Shown in pieces: positions 1-6,917 of a stretch of 14,294 nt of DNA; position 1 is the stretch's first letter; each line of letters opens with the position of its first letter. Source of the stretch: an uncultured Lachnoanaerobaculum sp. (lineage in GTDB: Bacteria; Bacillota; Clostridia; Lachnospirales; Lachnospiraceae); the NCBI GenBank assembly GCA_916720285.1, contig CAKAQP010000038.1:1-14294 (forward strand), given 5' to 3'. Position numbers and translations under genes: made by a program. The notes under the pieces are model-generated. The model searched no databases. It saw nothing but the letters and a program-made list of their open reading frames with translations, and was not told where the DNA came from.

Positions 1-252
1 CTTGTGACATTGTTCTCACATACAAGACCTGACGGTTCAAGCTATCGTACTTTAATGCCTTCAGGACTTATGACCTGGGGAGAAAATGTTGCAATGGGAC
101 AAAGAAGCCCTGAAAGTGTTATGGACTCATGGATGAACTCACAGGGTCATAGAGAAAATATACTAAGTGATGATTTCAGTTTAATAGGTGTAGGGTGCTA
201 TAGCGATGGCAGTACACTTTATTGGGTTCAAAACTTCGGTGCAAGAAGGTAA
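1..252 (+). CDS. CAP/SCP-domain (PR-1-like) secreted protein, 3' part only
   Basis: The reading frame is open from the left edge and stops at TAA 250-252, so only the last 83 or so codons are seen; the real start lies outside the window. The visible part carries the conserved end of a CAP (cysteine-rich secretory/antigen 5/PR-1) domain: an FSHTRPDG stretch, GENVA, the SPESVMDSWMNSQGHRENIL block and a final YWVQNFG strand. Bacterial members of this YkwD-like family are usually exported and their biochemical role is mostly unknown. Whether this one has a signal peptide or cell-wall repeats cannot be seen. The protein ends immediately after the CAP domain, and a strong terminator follows 21 bases later, so it is the last gene of its transcript. 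The GTG at position 4 is an internal codon, not a start. Confidence 0.85.
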   Translation, partial: LVTLFSHTRPDGSSYRTLMPSGLMTWGENVAMGQRSPESVMDSWMNSQGHRENILSDDFSLIGVGCYSDGSTLYWVQNFGARR

Positions 253-273
253 ATACTTTATAAGTATCAAATT

Positions 274-321
274 AAACCTATACTTTAAAGCAGTATTTTG
301 CTTTAAGGTATAGGTTTTTTT
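274..321 (+). terminator. Rho-independent terminator after the CAP-domain gene
   Basis: An 18-bp stem (274-291 with 300-317) has one G-T wobble and an 8-nt loop. It is followed directly by a run of T through 321. It separates the CAP gene from the amino-acid transporter operon. Confidence 0.9.
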
Positions 322-381
322 ACTAAAGACTATACTATATTTGTAAAGATTTTTTGACATTATGCAGATATGAAAATAAAT

Positions 382-414
382 ACTATAAACCTATAGACAA
401 AAAGGGTTTATAGT
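382..414 (+). promoter_or_regulatory. Perfect 10-bp dyad upstream of the amino-acid ABC operon
   Basis: ACTATAAACC (382-391) is repeated in inverted form as GGTTTATAGT (405-414) with a 13-nt spacer. It lies 60-90 bases before the first start codon and just after a TTGACA (354-359). The TTGACA has no good -10 at normal spacing (TAAATA at 377-382 matches only 3 of 6), so the promoter itself is uncertain. The dyad could be an operator or a leader hairpin. No T-tract follows, so it is not an ordinary terminator. The leader is too short for a T-box. Confidence 0.45.
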
Positions 415-475
415 GATATTATCATCTCCATAAAATAAATGCAGAGATACAAAGAGTATCTTGGAGAGTAACATT

Positions 476-1135
476 ATGGATTTTGAATTTATAAAACAGG
501 TGTTTCCCTTATACGTGCATGCAGCCATACTGACATTGAAAATAGGTATATTGGGAATCATACTTGCAATAATTGTAGGGCTCTTATGTACACTTGTTTT
601 ACATAAGAAGATACCGGTACTTAGTCAATTGGTAAGTGTATATATTGAATTGAGCAGAAATACACCGCTTATCATACAGTTGTTTTTTATATACTACGGT
701 TTGCCGAAGCTTGGGCTAAAGGTAGATGCCCTTGCATGTGGGGTATTCGGACTTGCATTTCTGGGAGGCAGCTATATGTGTGAGGCTTTCAGAAGCGGAA
801 TAGAAACTATAGATAAGATACAGGAAGAGAGTGCATTAAGTCTTGGACTTAGCCACAATCAGACACTATTTTATATTTTACTTCCGCAGGCTGTTTCAAT
901 AAGTACGCCTGCATTTGTAGCCAATATAATATTTCTTTTAAAAGAAACATCTGTGTTCTCGGCTATCAGCTTAATGGATCTTATGTTTACCGCAAAAGAT
1001 TTGATAGGTTTGTATTATAAAACTGTTGAGAGCCTTGTACTGCTGGTATTTTTCTATTTAATTATATTATTACCGGTATCAATACTCGGTTCCTATGTAG
1101 AAAGGAGGGTACGATATGCCGGATTTGGGTCTTGA
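476..1135 (+). CDS. Polar amino-acid ABC transporter permease (HisM/GlnP type), first subunit
   Basis: This is an inner-membrane subunit of an ABC importer for a polar amino acid. The 219-aa protein is almost wholly hydrophobic, with about five membrane segments. It has the family motif RNTPL (residues 61-65) followed by IQLFFIYYGLP, and the EAA loop that docks on the ATPase (about 117-138, EESALSLGLS...LPQAV). The start is taken as ATG 476 because GGAGAG (463-468) sits seven bases before it. An in-frame TTG at 461 would put the ribosome site inside the coding region. The gene overlaps the next permease by 20 bp, which suggests translational coupling. Membership of the HEQRo permease family is clear. 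The amino acid carried cannot be read from this subunit. Confidence 0.92.
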   Translation: MDFEFIKQVFPLYVHAAILTLKIGILGIILAIIVGLLCTLVLHKKIPVLSQLVSVYIELSRNTPLIIQLFFIYYGLPKLGLKVDALACGVFGLAFLGGSYMCEAFRSGIETIDKIQEESALSLGLSHNQTLFYILLPQAVSISTPAFVANIIFLLKETSVFSAISLMDLMFTAKDLIGLYYKTVESLVLLVFFYLIILLPVSILGSYVERRVRYAGFGS

Positions 1136-1787
1136 TGTGATATTTAAAGGAAAGAATGCCATAAGACTTCTTGGCGGACTTGGTATAGCACTTAGAATCA
1201 GTTTAATATCTGTGCTTATCAGTATCCCCCTGGGTATCCTGGTCGGTATTTTGATGACTTTTAAAAATCCGATATTAAAAGCGGTGCTTAGGATATATCT
1301 TGAAATTATAAGAATAATGCCGCAGCTTGTACTTTTGTTTATAGTATTTTTCGGAAGTACAAGAGCACTTGGAATAGATATCTCCGCCGAACTTTCAGCA
1401 ATCATAGTATTCAGCCTTTGGGGAACTGCGGAGATGGGAGATCTGGTAAGGGGAGCTATTACAAGTATTCCAAAGCATCAGTATGAGAGCAGTGAGGCAC
1501 TGGGACTTAATAAGAAACAGACTTTTATCTACATCATTATACCTCAGACAATAAAGCGACTTATTCCGCTTTCAATTAACCTGATTACCAGAATGATAAA
1601 GACTACATCACTTGTACTTATGATAGGAGTTGTTGAGGTAATAAAGGTGGCACAGCAGATAACGGAGGCAAACAGAAATTCAAGCCCGAATGCGGCTTTC
1701 GGAGTATATCTGGTGGTGTTTATGATGTATTTTATCGCTTGTACCCCGATAAGTATGCTTGCAAGATATCTGGAAAAAAGAAATTAG
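1116..1787 (+). CDS. Polar amino-acid ABC transporter permease, second subunit
   Basis: This is the second membrane subunit (223 aa) of the same importer; two different permeases would form a heterodimeric channel. Hydrophobic segments run through about 20-48, 60-80, 92-115 and the last third. The RNTPL site of the first permease is RIMPQL here (66-71). The EAA loop is at about 124-143 (ESSEALGLNKKQTF then IIPQ). A good ribosome site, AAAGGAGGG (1101-1109), precedes ATG 1116 and lies inside the end of the first permease gene. The stop is 19 bases before the ATPase start. Assignment to the family is firm; the substrate is unknown. Confidence 0.92.
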   Translation: MPDLGLDVIFKGKNAIRLLGGLGIALRISLISVLISIPLGILVGILMTFKNPILKAVLRIYLEIIRIMPQLVLLFIVFFGSTRALGIDISAELSAIIVFSLWGTAEMGDLVRGAITSIPKHQYESSEALGLNKKQTFIYIIIPQTIKRLIPLSINLITRMIKTTSLVLMIGVVEVIKVAQQITEANRNSSPNAAFGVYLVVFMMYFIACTPISMLARYLEKRN

Positions 1788-1806
1788 TGTGAAGGAAGGA
1801 GAGAAT

Positions 1807-2580
1807 ATGCCGGCATTATTGGAAATAAACAATGTTGTAAAAAATTATGACGGAAAAAATGCTGTACTTGACGGTGTGAGCCTTGAACTGAACAAGGGAG
1901 AGGTAATAGTACTTATAGGGCCAAGCGGTTGCGGTAAGTCCACATTACTTCGATGTATAAACGGTCTGGAAGAGATACAGGGCGGAAGTATAAGCCTTGA
2001 CGGAAAAGTCATTGACTATAAGCAAAATGATTTGACAAAACTCAGACAAAAAATAGGTATGGTTTTTCAAAGCTATGAACTTTTTCCACATATGACAATA
2101 CTTGAAAATATCATTCTGGCACCTACAAAGGTAGCCGGAGTAGATAAAGAGAGTGCAAAGAAGGAGGCGACGGAGCTTCTTAAAAGAGTAGGTCTTGCAC
2201 ACAAATCAAATGCCTATCCTAGAGAGCTTTCAGGCGGACAAAAGCAAAGGGTGGCAATAGTAAGAGCTTTGGCAATGCATCCTGAGATTTTATTATTTGA
2301 TGAGGTTACAGCGGCTCTTGACCCTGAGATGGTAAGAGAAGTGCTTGATGTAATGCTTGATTTGGCTAAACAGGGTTCAACGATGATTATTGTAACTCAT
2401 GAGATGCAATTTGCGGAGGCGGTTGCCGACAGAGTATATTTCCTTGACAAAGGAAATATAGTGGAAACGGGTAGACCTAAGAGCTTTTTCACTTCACCGA
2501 AGACTGAAAGAGCAAGACAATTTTTGAATATTTTCGAATTTGAATCCATTAAGGATGATAAGGAAGAATATAATATATAG
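1807..2580 (+). CDS. Polar amino-acid ABC transporter ATP-binding protein (GlnQ type)
   Basis: This is the cytoplasmic ATPase (257 aa) that drives the importer. All nucleotide-binding motifs are present: Walker A GPSGCGKST (38-46), Q-loop glutamine 88 in MVFQSYELFPH, signature LSGGQKQR (141-148), Walker B ILLFDE (161-166), D-loop ALDPE and switch histidine 198 in VTHEM. The usual DEPTSALD reads DEVTAALD, a small change outside the catalytic residues. ATG 1807 is chosen over an upstream in-frame TTG (1759) because AAGGAG (1796-1801) lies five bases before the ATG, and the protein then begins at the normal family position. It is followed 24 bases later by the binding-protein gene. Confidence 0.94.
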   Translation: MPALLEINNVVKNYDGKNAVLDGVSLELNKGEVIVLIGPSGCGKSTLLRCINGLEEIQGGSISLDGKVIDYKQNDLTKLRQKIGMVFQSYELFPHMTILENIILAPTKVAGVDKESAKKEATELLKRVGLAHKSNAYPRELSGGQKQRVAIVRALAMHPEILLFDEVTAALDPEMVREVLDVMLDLAKQGSTMIIVTHEMQFAEAVADRVYFLDKGNIVETGRPKSFFTSPKTERARQFLNIFEFESIKDDKEEYNI

Positions 2581-2604
2581 ATTTTCATATAGGAGGAATA
2601 TAAA

Positions 2605-3456
2605 ATGAAAAAAGGTAAATTAATAGGATTGTTAGGTATTTTGGCTGCAGGAGCTTTGGCACTCAGTGCATGTGGTTCATCTTCAAAGAGTGCTGCTAAG
2701 AATAAATTCAGGACTTTAGATGAGATAAAGAGTGCGGGAACTATAAATATAGGTGTTTTCTCAGATAAGCATCCTTTCGGATATGTCGATGAGAACGGTG
2801 AGTATCAGGGATATGACATTTACTTCGGAAACAGACTTGCAGAGGATCTTGGTGTTAAAATCAATTATGTAAGTACAGAGGCCGCAAACAGAGTGGAATA
2901 TCTTGAAACAGGTAAGGTGGATATTATACTTGCAAACTTTACAGTCACACCTGAAAGAGCGGAGGCGGTAGATTTTGCACTTCCATATATGAATGTAGGA
3001 CTTGGAGTTATATCATCCGATAAAGAGCCTGTAACAAGCCTTGACAATTGGAAGGCCGAGGATGAGATGATAGTTATTTCAGGAACAACAGCCGAGACTT
3101 ATATGATTAAGAATTACCCTGATATCAAGCTTCAAAAGTATGATACATATGCAAATGCCAAGAATGCGCTTTTAAACGGTTCAGGCAAGGCATGGGTAAA
3201 TGACAATACTGAGGTTATCGCATTTGCAAAGAGCAATCCGGGATATACTGTAGGTATTGACAATCTTGGCGCTAAGGATACCATCGCACCGGCTGTAACA
3301 AAGGGAAATACTACATTACTTGAATGGATCAATACAGAGATTGAAAGTCTTGGAAAAGAGAACTTCTTCCACAAGGATTATGCAGAGACACTTACAGATA
3401 CTTATGGCAGTGAATATGCAGATACTCTTGTAATAGAAGGCGGAAAAGCGGAATAA
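2605..3456 (+). CDS. Amino-acid ABC transporter substrate-binding lipoprotein (SBP family 3)
   Basis: This is the extracellular, membrane-anchored binding protein (283 aa) of the operon. A lipoprotein signal peptide ends in the lipobox LSAC with Cys23 as the lipidation site, followed by a Ser/Lys-rich linker. The mature part has the family 3 features: GTINIGVFSDKHPFGYVDENG (strand and ligand loop, about 45-65), the TPER segment (115-118) whose arginine normally holds the substrate carboxylate, GTT at 160-162, and Asp200 in WVNDN. The NRVEYL...DIILANFT block resembles the cysteine- and acidic-amino-acid-binding branch (PEB1-like), so Cys, Asp or Glu are candidates; this is inference. AGGAGG (2591-2596) lies eight bases before ATG 2605. 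A terminator follows the stop. Confidence 0.92.
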   Translation: MKKGKLIGLLGILAAGALALSACGSSSKSAAKNKFRTLDEIKSAGTINIGVFSDKHPFGYVDENGEYQGYDIYFGNRLAEDLGVKINYVSTEAANRVEYLETGKVDIILANFTVTPERAEAVDFALPYMNVGLGVISSDKEPVTSLDNWKAEDEMIVISGTTAETYMIKNYPDIKLQKYDTYANAKNALLNGSGKAWVNDNTEVIAFAKSNPGYTVGIDNLGAKDTIAPAVTKGNTTLLEWINTEIESLGKENFFHKDYAETLTDTYGSEYADTLVIEGGKAE

Positions 3457-3461
3457 GGATT

Positions 3462-3492
3462 AAAGCGGGTTTTGGATAAAAGCCCGTTTTTT
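3462..3492 (+). terminator. Terminator of the amino-acid ABC operon
   Basis: The core stem CGGG-TTTT (3466-3473) pairs with AAAA-GCCCG (3479-3486) through one wobble. It is extended by an A/T stem that pairs with the T-tract 3487-3492. Confidence 0.85.
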
Positions 3493-3493
3493 A

Positions 3494-3522
3494 TTTATAA
3501 GTGTAAAAAATTAATATATAAT
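3494..3522 (+). promoter_or_regulatory. Sigma-A-like promoter of the HD-domain gene
   Basis: There is a perfect TATAAT at 3517-3522, with TTTATA (4 of 6 to TTGACA) at 3494-3499 and a 17-nt spacer. The start codon is at 3554, giving a short leader. It lies just after the previous operon's terminator, so the HD gene is probably its own unit. Confidence 0.6.
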
Positions 3523-3553
3523 ATTAAGCAAATATTTTTGTAAGAGGTGTTAT

Positions 3554-4045
3554 ATGACTGTCAGTGAAGTAATGGAGAAGATGATAAAAGAAAGCAAGGG
3601 CAGCTTTAGGGATATCAATCATTTTTTAAAGGTATGGGGATATGCAAGAAATATAGGAAAGGGAGAGAATCTTGATGATAATACTCAAAAAACACTTGAA
3701 ATAGCCGCTATAGTGCATGATATTTCCTGCCCTTCGCTCAGAGAAAAGTATGGTGAAGCGGACGGTAAAAAGCAGGAAGAGGTATCTTCACCGATGATTG
3801 GAAAATTTTTTGAAGATACAGATATATCAAAATCTATGCTGGACAGGATAGACTTTATGATAGCACATCATCATACATATACGGATATTGACGGCATTGA
3901 TTTACAAATTTTATTGGAAGCCGACTTTTTGGTAAATGCAGATGAGATGAAGTTGAAAAAAGAAGCAATAGAAGAGATGATGAGAAAGGTTTTCAAAACG
4001 GAAACCGGTATAAGATATCTGAAATCCTTGTTTTTAGACAGATAA
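3554..4045 (+). CDS. HD-domain phosphohydrolase-like protein
   Basis: This small cytoplasmic protein (163 aa) has the metal-binding pattern of the HD superfamily: His23, His55-Asp56 (IVHDISCP), a histidine cluster 105-107 (AHHHTY) and Asp124 (LLEADFLV). HD enzymes of this size usually remove phosphate or pyrophosphate from nucleotides or other small phosphorylated compounds, using bound metal ions. The exact substrate is not evident. No membrane segment or second domain is visible. The ribosome site GAGGTG (3544-3549) is four bases before ATG 3554, slightly close but usable. It has its own promoter and a terminator on each side, so it appears monocistronic and not part of either neighbouring system. 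Confidence 0.82.
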   Translation: MTVSEVMEKMIKESKGSFRDINHFLKVWGYARNIGKGENLDDNTQKTLEIAAIVHDISCPSLREKYGEADGKKQEEVSSPMIGKFFEDTDISKSMLDRIDFMIAHHHTYTDIDGIDLQILLEADFLVNADEMKLKKEAIEEMMRKVFKTETGIRYLKSLFLDR

Positions 4046-4050
4046 AATAA

Positions 4051-4079
4051 GAACCCTCTAAGTTTCAGAGGGCCCTTTT
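4051..4079. terminator. Probable bidirectional terminator between convergent genes
   Basis: The stem CCCTCT (4054-4059) / AGAGGG (4067-4072) has a 7-nt loop. On the plus strand CCC then TTTT follows. On the minus strand a T-rich tract (TTCTTATTTTA) follows. It can end both the HD gene and the DUF421-type gene, which converge here. Confidence 0.65.
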
Positions 4080-4115
4080 AATTCAGTATTCAGTTTTGTG
4101 AAGGTGGAAGTAAAA

Positions 4116-4805
4116 CTACAAGCATCTGTGCCGTTTCAGTATAGTTATGCATTTTTTATATAACAGATTATCAATATTCGGATAAATAGTAAGATTCAAT
4201 TCGCCGTTTACATATTCACCTAGGAAAATATCCTGTATGTTTTCAATGCCCTGTTCATTGATTGAAGAAAGCAACCATTTTTCATCGTGTCCGATAACCT
4301 CAAGTATATCTTGGTTTATTCTGCCGTTTGAAATAATAGGGAACTTAGGTGTAGCTGATTGCATATCTATAATGGTAAGCTTACCGTTAGTTTCCATTAT
4401 TGCAGACTTTACCTCTTTTGTAGAAAAGAGTCCTTCCATCCGTATATGCAGCATAAGCTGGTCTGCAGATATTCCTACTTTGGCGCAGTTTTCAACATTT
4501 ACCTTACCGTTTTTTATAAGGATAACGGGATTTCCGACTACCAATGACTTTACGGCCTTTATATTGACCAGCAATTTTACGATAATAACGACTAAAGACC
4601 AGATCAATATAAAAATAAGGAATGTTATGATGGAAATGGAAGTATTATAGATCACACCTCCGATAATTCCACCGAGTACATAGTTTTGTATCTGGTTTAG
4701 CGGAGTATTTATAGAGAACTCATACTTTCCAAGTATATGTATCTGTAAAATCATTACCATGATACCGAGAATAAATTTGATACCGACTAATAAATATATA
4801 TTCAT
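4116..4805 (-). CDS. YetF/DUF421-type membrane protein
   Basis: The 229-aa protein has about three N-terminal membrane segments (roughly 4-24, 38-58, 60-82). A soluble domain follows that begins with the family hallmark VVGNPVILIKNGKVN (about 90-104) and continues with the segments ISADQLMLHIRMEG and VKSAIMETNGKLTI. This matches the YetF/YcaP (DUF421) family, whose biochemical role is not settled. The ATG lies three bases after the stop of the DUF3290 gene, and its ribosome site (GGAGAGAG) is inside that gene, so the two are co-transcribed and probably act together. It ends before the shared terminator near 4051-4079. Confidence 0.85.
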   Translation of the reverse strand: MNIYLLVGIKFILGIMVMILQIHILGKYEFSINTPLNQIQNYVLGGIIGGVIYNTSISIITFLIFILIWSLVVIIVKLLVNIKAVKSLVVGNPVILIKNGKVNVENCAKVGISADQLMLHIRMEGLFSTKEVKSAIMETNGKLTIIDMQSATPKFPIISNGRINQDILEVIGHDEKWLLSSINEQGIENIQDIFLGEYVNGELNLTIYPNIDNLLYKKCITILKRHRCL

Positions 4806-4808
4806 AAA

Positions 4809-5258
4809 TTATCTCTCTCCGTTTATATATACATTATGATCTATAACATGTGTACGTTGTAAAGTATATGAGTTGTTGTCATCATTAAGATGCACGGTAT
4901 AGTCCTCTTCATTGTAGCGGACTATAATACCGTCTTTTAAAGTGGTGGAATTTACCATTATTTCTTCAGGTGATACATGTGCATCCGTAGCTACACTCTC
5001 TATAAATTTTACAAATACATGTGACTGGGAAAAGTCTTTGTGGTTTTTAGTATAATTTTCCACATGAATTCCCAAAAGTATAAATGTAAAAACTGCAATG
5101 CCTATAGAAATGTCTCTGAGCCTTGTCTTCATTCTGTCTCTCATAAAGCGAAAACCGGTTATTATAACAACAGCTAAGAGTAGAATGATAAATGTGGATC
5201 TGATGATCATATTGGTAGACTGGTGCTCTATGATATAATCTAAAGTATAAAAATTCAT
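4809..5258 (-). CDS. DUF3290-type membrane protein
   Basis: This 149-aa protein has two hydrophobic segments (about 18-37 and 50-64) separated by a basic loop (RFMRDRMKTRLRD), then a C-terminal soluble domain rich in charged residues (VATDAHVSPEEIMVNSTTLKDG and a YNEEDYTVHLNDDN segment). This is the pattern of DUF3290, a family found beside DUF421 genes in Firmicutes; the function is unknown. It is the first gene of a two-gene unit. Its ribosome site AGGAGGG lies about ten bases before the ATG. A well-spaced promoter is visible upstream. The membrane topology with an external or cytoplasmic soluble domain cannot be fixed by eye. Confidence 0.8.
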   Translation of the reverse strand: MNFYTLDYIIEHQSTNMIIRSTFIILLLAVVIITGFRFMRDRMKTRLRDISIGIAVFTFILLGIHVENYTKNHKDFSQSHVFVKFIESVATDAHVSPEEIMVNSTTLKDGIIVRYNEEDYTVHLNDDNNSYTLQRTHVIDHNVYINGER

Positions 5259-5292
5259 ATGATACTTGCCCTCCTTTTAATTATCTTTGTAA

Positions 5293-5321
5293 TTTATAGC
5301 ATAAACTATATTCGCAATCAA
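5293..5321 (-). promoter_or_regulatory. Sigma-A-like promoter of the DUF3290-DUF421 unit
   Basis: Read on the minus strand: TTGATT (-35, 5321-5316), a 17-nt spacer, then TATAAA (-10, 5298-5293). The predicted start lies near 5286, about 28 bases before the ATG at 5258. Confidence 0.6.
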
Positions 5322-5352
5322 TCTGTTTTATTATATAAAATATTTAAATATT

Positions 5353-5393
5353 AATAAAAACAGCATCCAATATATCAGTATACATCGGATGCT
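5353..5393 (-). terminator. Terminator overlapping the stop codon of the last peptide/nickel-type ABC gene
   Basis: On the minus strand AGCATCC (5393-5387) pairs with GGATGCT (5368-5362). The stem continues inward through A/T and wobble pairs to an ACTG loop. GTTTTTATT follows. The TGA stop (5377-5375) falls at the loop, so the hairpin includes the last codons. Confidence 0.75.
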
Positions 5394-6127
5394 TCTATAA
5401 GTGCTTTTGTATATTCATTTTGAGGGCGGTGAATTATTCTGCTTGTCACATCTTTTTCCACTATATGACCGTCCTTCATCACGGCTACGTCATCACACAT
5501 ATAATGAACCAAAGATATATCATGGCAGATAAAAAGTATTGCCATTCCCAATTCATCCTTCAGTTCACCCAGCAGTGATATTATTTTTCTTTGAACTATC
5601 ATATCAAGTGCCGAGGTGGCTTCATCACAGATAAGAAGTTTTGGTGAGCAGGCGATGGCTCTGGCAATAGCGGCCCTTTGACATTCACCTCCGCTGACTT
5701 CACCGGGATATTTACTATAGAAAGAAGAATCAAGACCACAGCGGTTTAAAAGAGATATCGCTTTGTTTTTATAATTACCTCTAAAACCGAAGTTTTTTAA
5801 ATTTAAAACTATACTATCGCCAAGGCTTCTTATCGGATTAAAGCTCTCCCTCGGAAGCTGAAAAATCATTTGTAAATCTTTGTATATTCTCCTGTACTGT
5901 GAGGCTGAAAATTTACTGATACATTTGCCGTCAAATATAACTTCTCCGGATGTTACCGGTATCAAACCTGTTATTGCTCTTGCAAGTGTGCTTTTTCCTG
6001 AACCGCTTTCACCTACAACGCCAAGGCATCGTCCCGATTTTAATGTAAGATCGATATTTTCAATACTTGGCTTTTTCTCGCCGTCAAATTGTTTTGTAAG
6101 TTTGTTTATAATTAAAATATCATTCAT
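5375..6127 (-). CDS. Peptide/nickel-type ABC transporter ATP-binding protein (DppF/NikE class)
   Basis: This is the second ATPase (250 aa) of the minus-strand importer. Motifs: Walker A GESGSGKST (39-47), Q-loop Gln90 in MIFQLPRESFNP, signature VSGGECQR (144-151, unusual VSGGE in place of LSGGQ), Walker B LLICDE (164-169), D-loop SALD and switch His202. It lacks the extra C-terminal oligopeptide domain of the roughly 320-aa OppF/DppF proteins. In length it matches NikE- or CntF-like subunits. ATG 6127 has GGAG (6136-6133) five bases upstream. There is a 25-bp gap from the preceding ATPase gene. It is the last gene of the operon, and its stop codon lies within the terminator. Confidence 0.9.
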   Translation of the reverse strand: MNDILIINKLTKQFDGEKKPSIENIDLTLKSGRCLGVVGESGSGKSTLARAITGLIPVTSGEVIFDGKCISKFSASQYRRIYKDLQMIFQLPRESFNPIRSLGDSIVLNLKNFGFRGNYKNKAISLLNRCGLDSSFYSKYPGEVSGGECQRAAIARAIACSPKLLICDEATSALDMIVQRKIISLLGELKDELGMAILFICHDISLVHYMCDDVAVMKDGHIVEKDVTSRIIHRPQNEYTKALIEASDVY

Positions 6128-6152
6128 ATATACTCCGAAATAAAGAGATACC

Positions 6153-6917
6153 CTAACCGAAAGCGGAAAGTATCAGCTCCTTTGTGAAATCATTTTTAGG
6201 AGAGGAGAGTACGTCACATGTTTTTCCGTAATCAACCGTTTTACCGTTATTTAATACCAATATCCTGTCTGTGATACTTTTTGCTATTTTTATATTATGG
6301 GTTACAAGTATAACAGCTGTATTGTACTTTTCACGCAGTGATTTCAGCTCATTCACTATTTGCACAGCAACTATAGGATCAAGTGCACTGGTAGGCTCAT
6401 CGGCTAAAATTAAAGAAGGTCTGTTCAGCATGGCAAGCGCTATACCCACTCTTTGATTCATACCGCCTGAAAGCTCAAATGGGTATGCTCTCAAAATCCT
6501 TTTCGGGTCAGGTAATGAGAGGTTTTCAAAGATGCCTGTTGCAATATCAAGAGCTTCTTCTTTTGAAATCTGTTTATGTGCTTTCATACTTTCAAAAACA
6601 GTGTCACCTATAGTTTTTAAAGGATTGGTATGAATACCGGATTCCTGAAAAACCATACTGATACGATTACCGCGAATTCTCCTCATTTCAGAAGCATTAA
6701 GTGATAACAGATCTTCGTTTTCAAAAAAAATATTACCGGAAAGTACTTTGGGGCCTGAAAGCCCCAAGATACTCTTTAGCAATGTGGATTTTCCACAACC
6801 GCTGTTTCCGACTACACCCAGAATTTCACCGGAGTTAAGAGAAAATGACAGATCATATAAAACTTGTCTTTTTTCATATGAAATATTTATATTCTCAAAT
6901 TTCAAAAGTTCTTTCAT
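6153..6917 (-). CDS. Peptide/nickel-type ABC transporter ATP-binding protein (DppD/NikD class)
   Basis: This is the first ATPase (254 aa) of the importer. Walker A is GNSGCGKST (37-45), Q-loop Gln91 is followed by ESGIHTNPL, the signature LSGGMNQR (149-156) is typical of the D subunit, Walker B is LILADE (169-174) and the switch is His207. The length fits NikD/CntD rather than the longer OppD/DppD. Its ATG overlaps the stop of the binding-protein gene (TAATG on the minus strand). No good SD lies within normal range (AAGGAT is about 15 bases away), so translation is probably coupled to the upstream gene. Confidence 0.9.
   Translation of the reverse strand: MKELLKFENINISYEKRQVLYDLSFSLNSGEILGVVGNSGCGKSTLLKSILGLSGPKVLSGNIFFENEDLLSLNASEMRRIRGNRISMVFQESGIHTNPLKTIGDTVFESMKAHKQISKEEALDIATGIFENLSLPDPKRILRAYPFELSGGMNQRVGIALAMLNRPSLILADEPTSALDPIVAVQIVNELKSLREKYNTAVILVTHNIKIAKSITDRILVLNNGKTVDYGKTCDVLSSPKNDFTKELILSAFG

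Noticed and set aside
461..475. TTG at 461 as the start of the first permease
   Set aside because: GGAGAG at 463-468 is the ribosome site for ATG 476 and would lie inside the coding region.
322..475. T-box or other amino-acid riboswitch before the amino-acid ABC operon
   Set aside because: The leader is too short, with no T-box sequence and no competing terminator.
1079..1405. 108-codon open frame on the minus strand
   Set aside because: It is antisense to the second permease; explained by low-complexity hydrophobic coding on the other strand.
1759..1806. TTG at 1759 as the start of the amino-acid ATPase
   Set aside because: It adds 16 residues outside the family domain and lacks an SD; ATG 1807 has AAGGAG at good spacing.
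4237..4650. 137-codon open frame on the plus strand
   Set aside because: It is antisense to the DUF421-type gene; no ribosome site or domain pattern.
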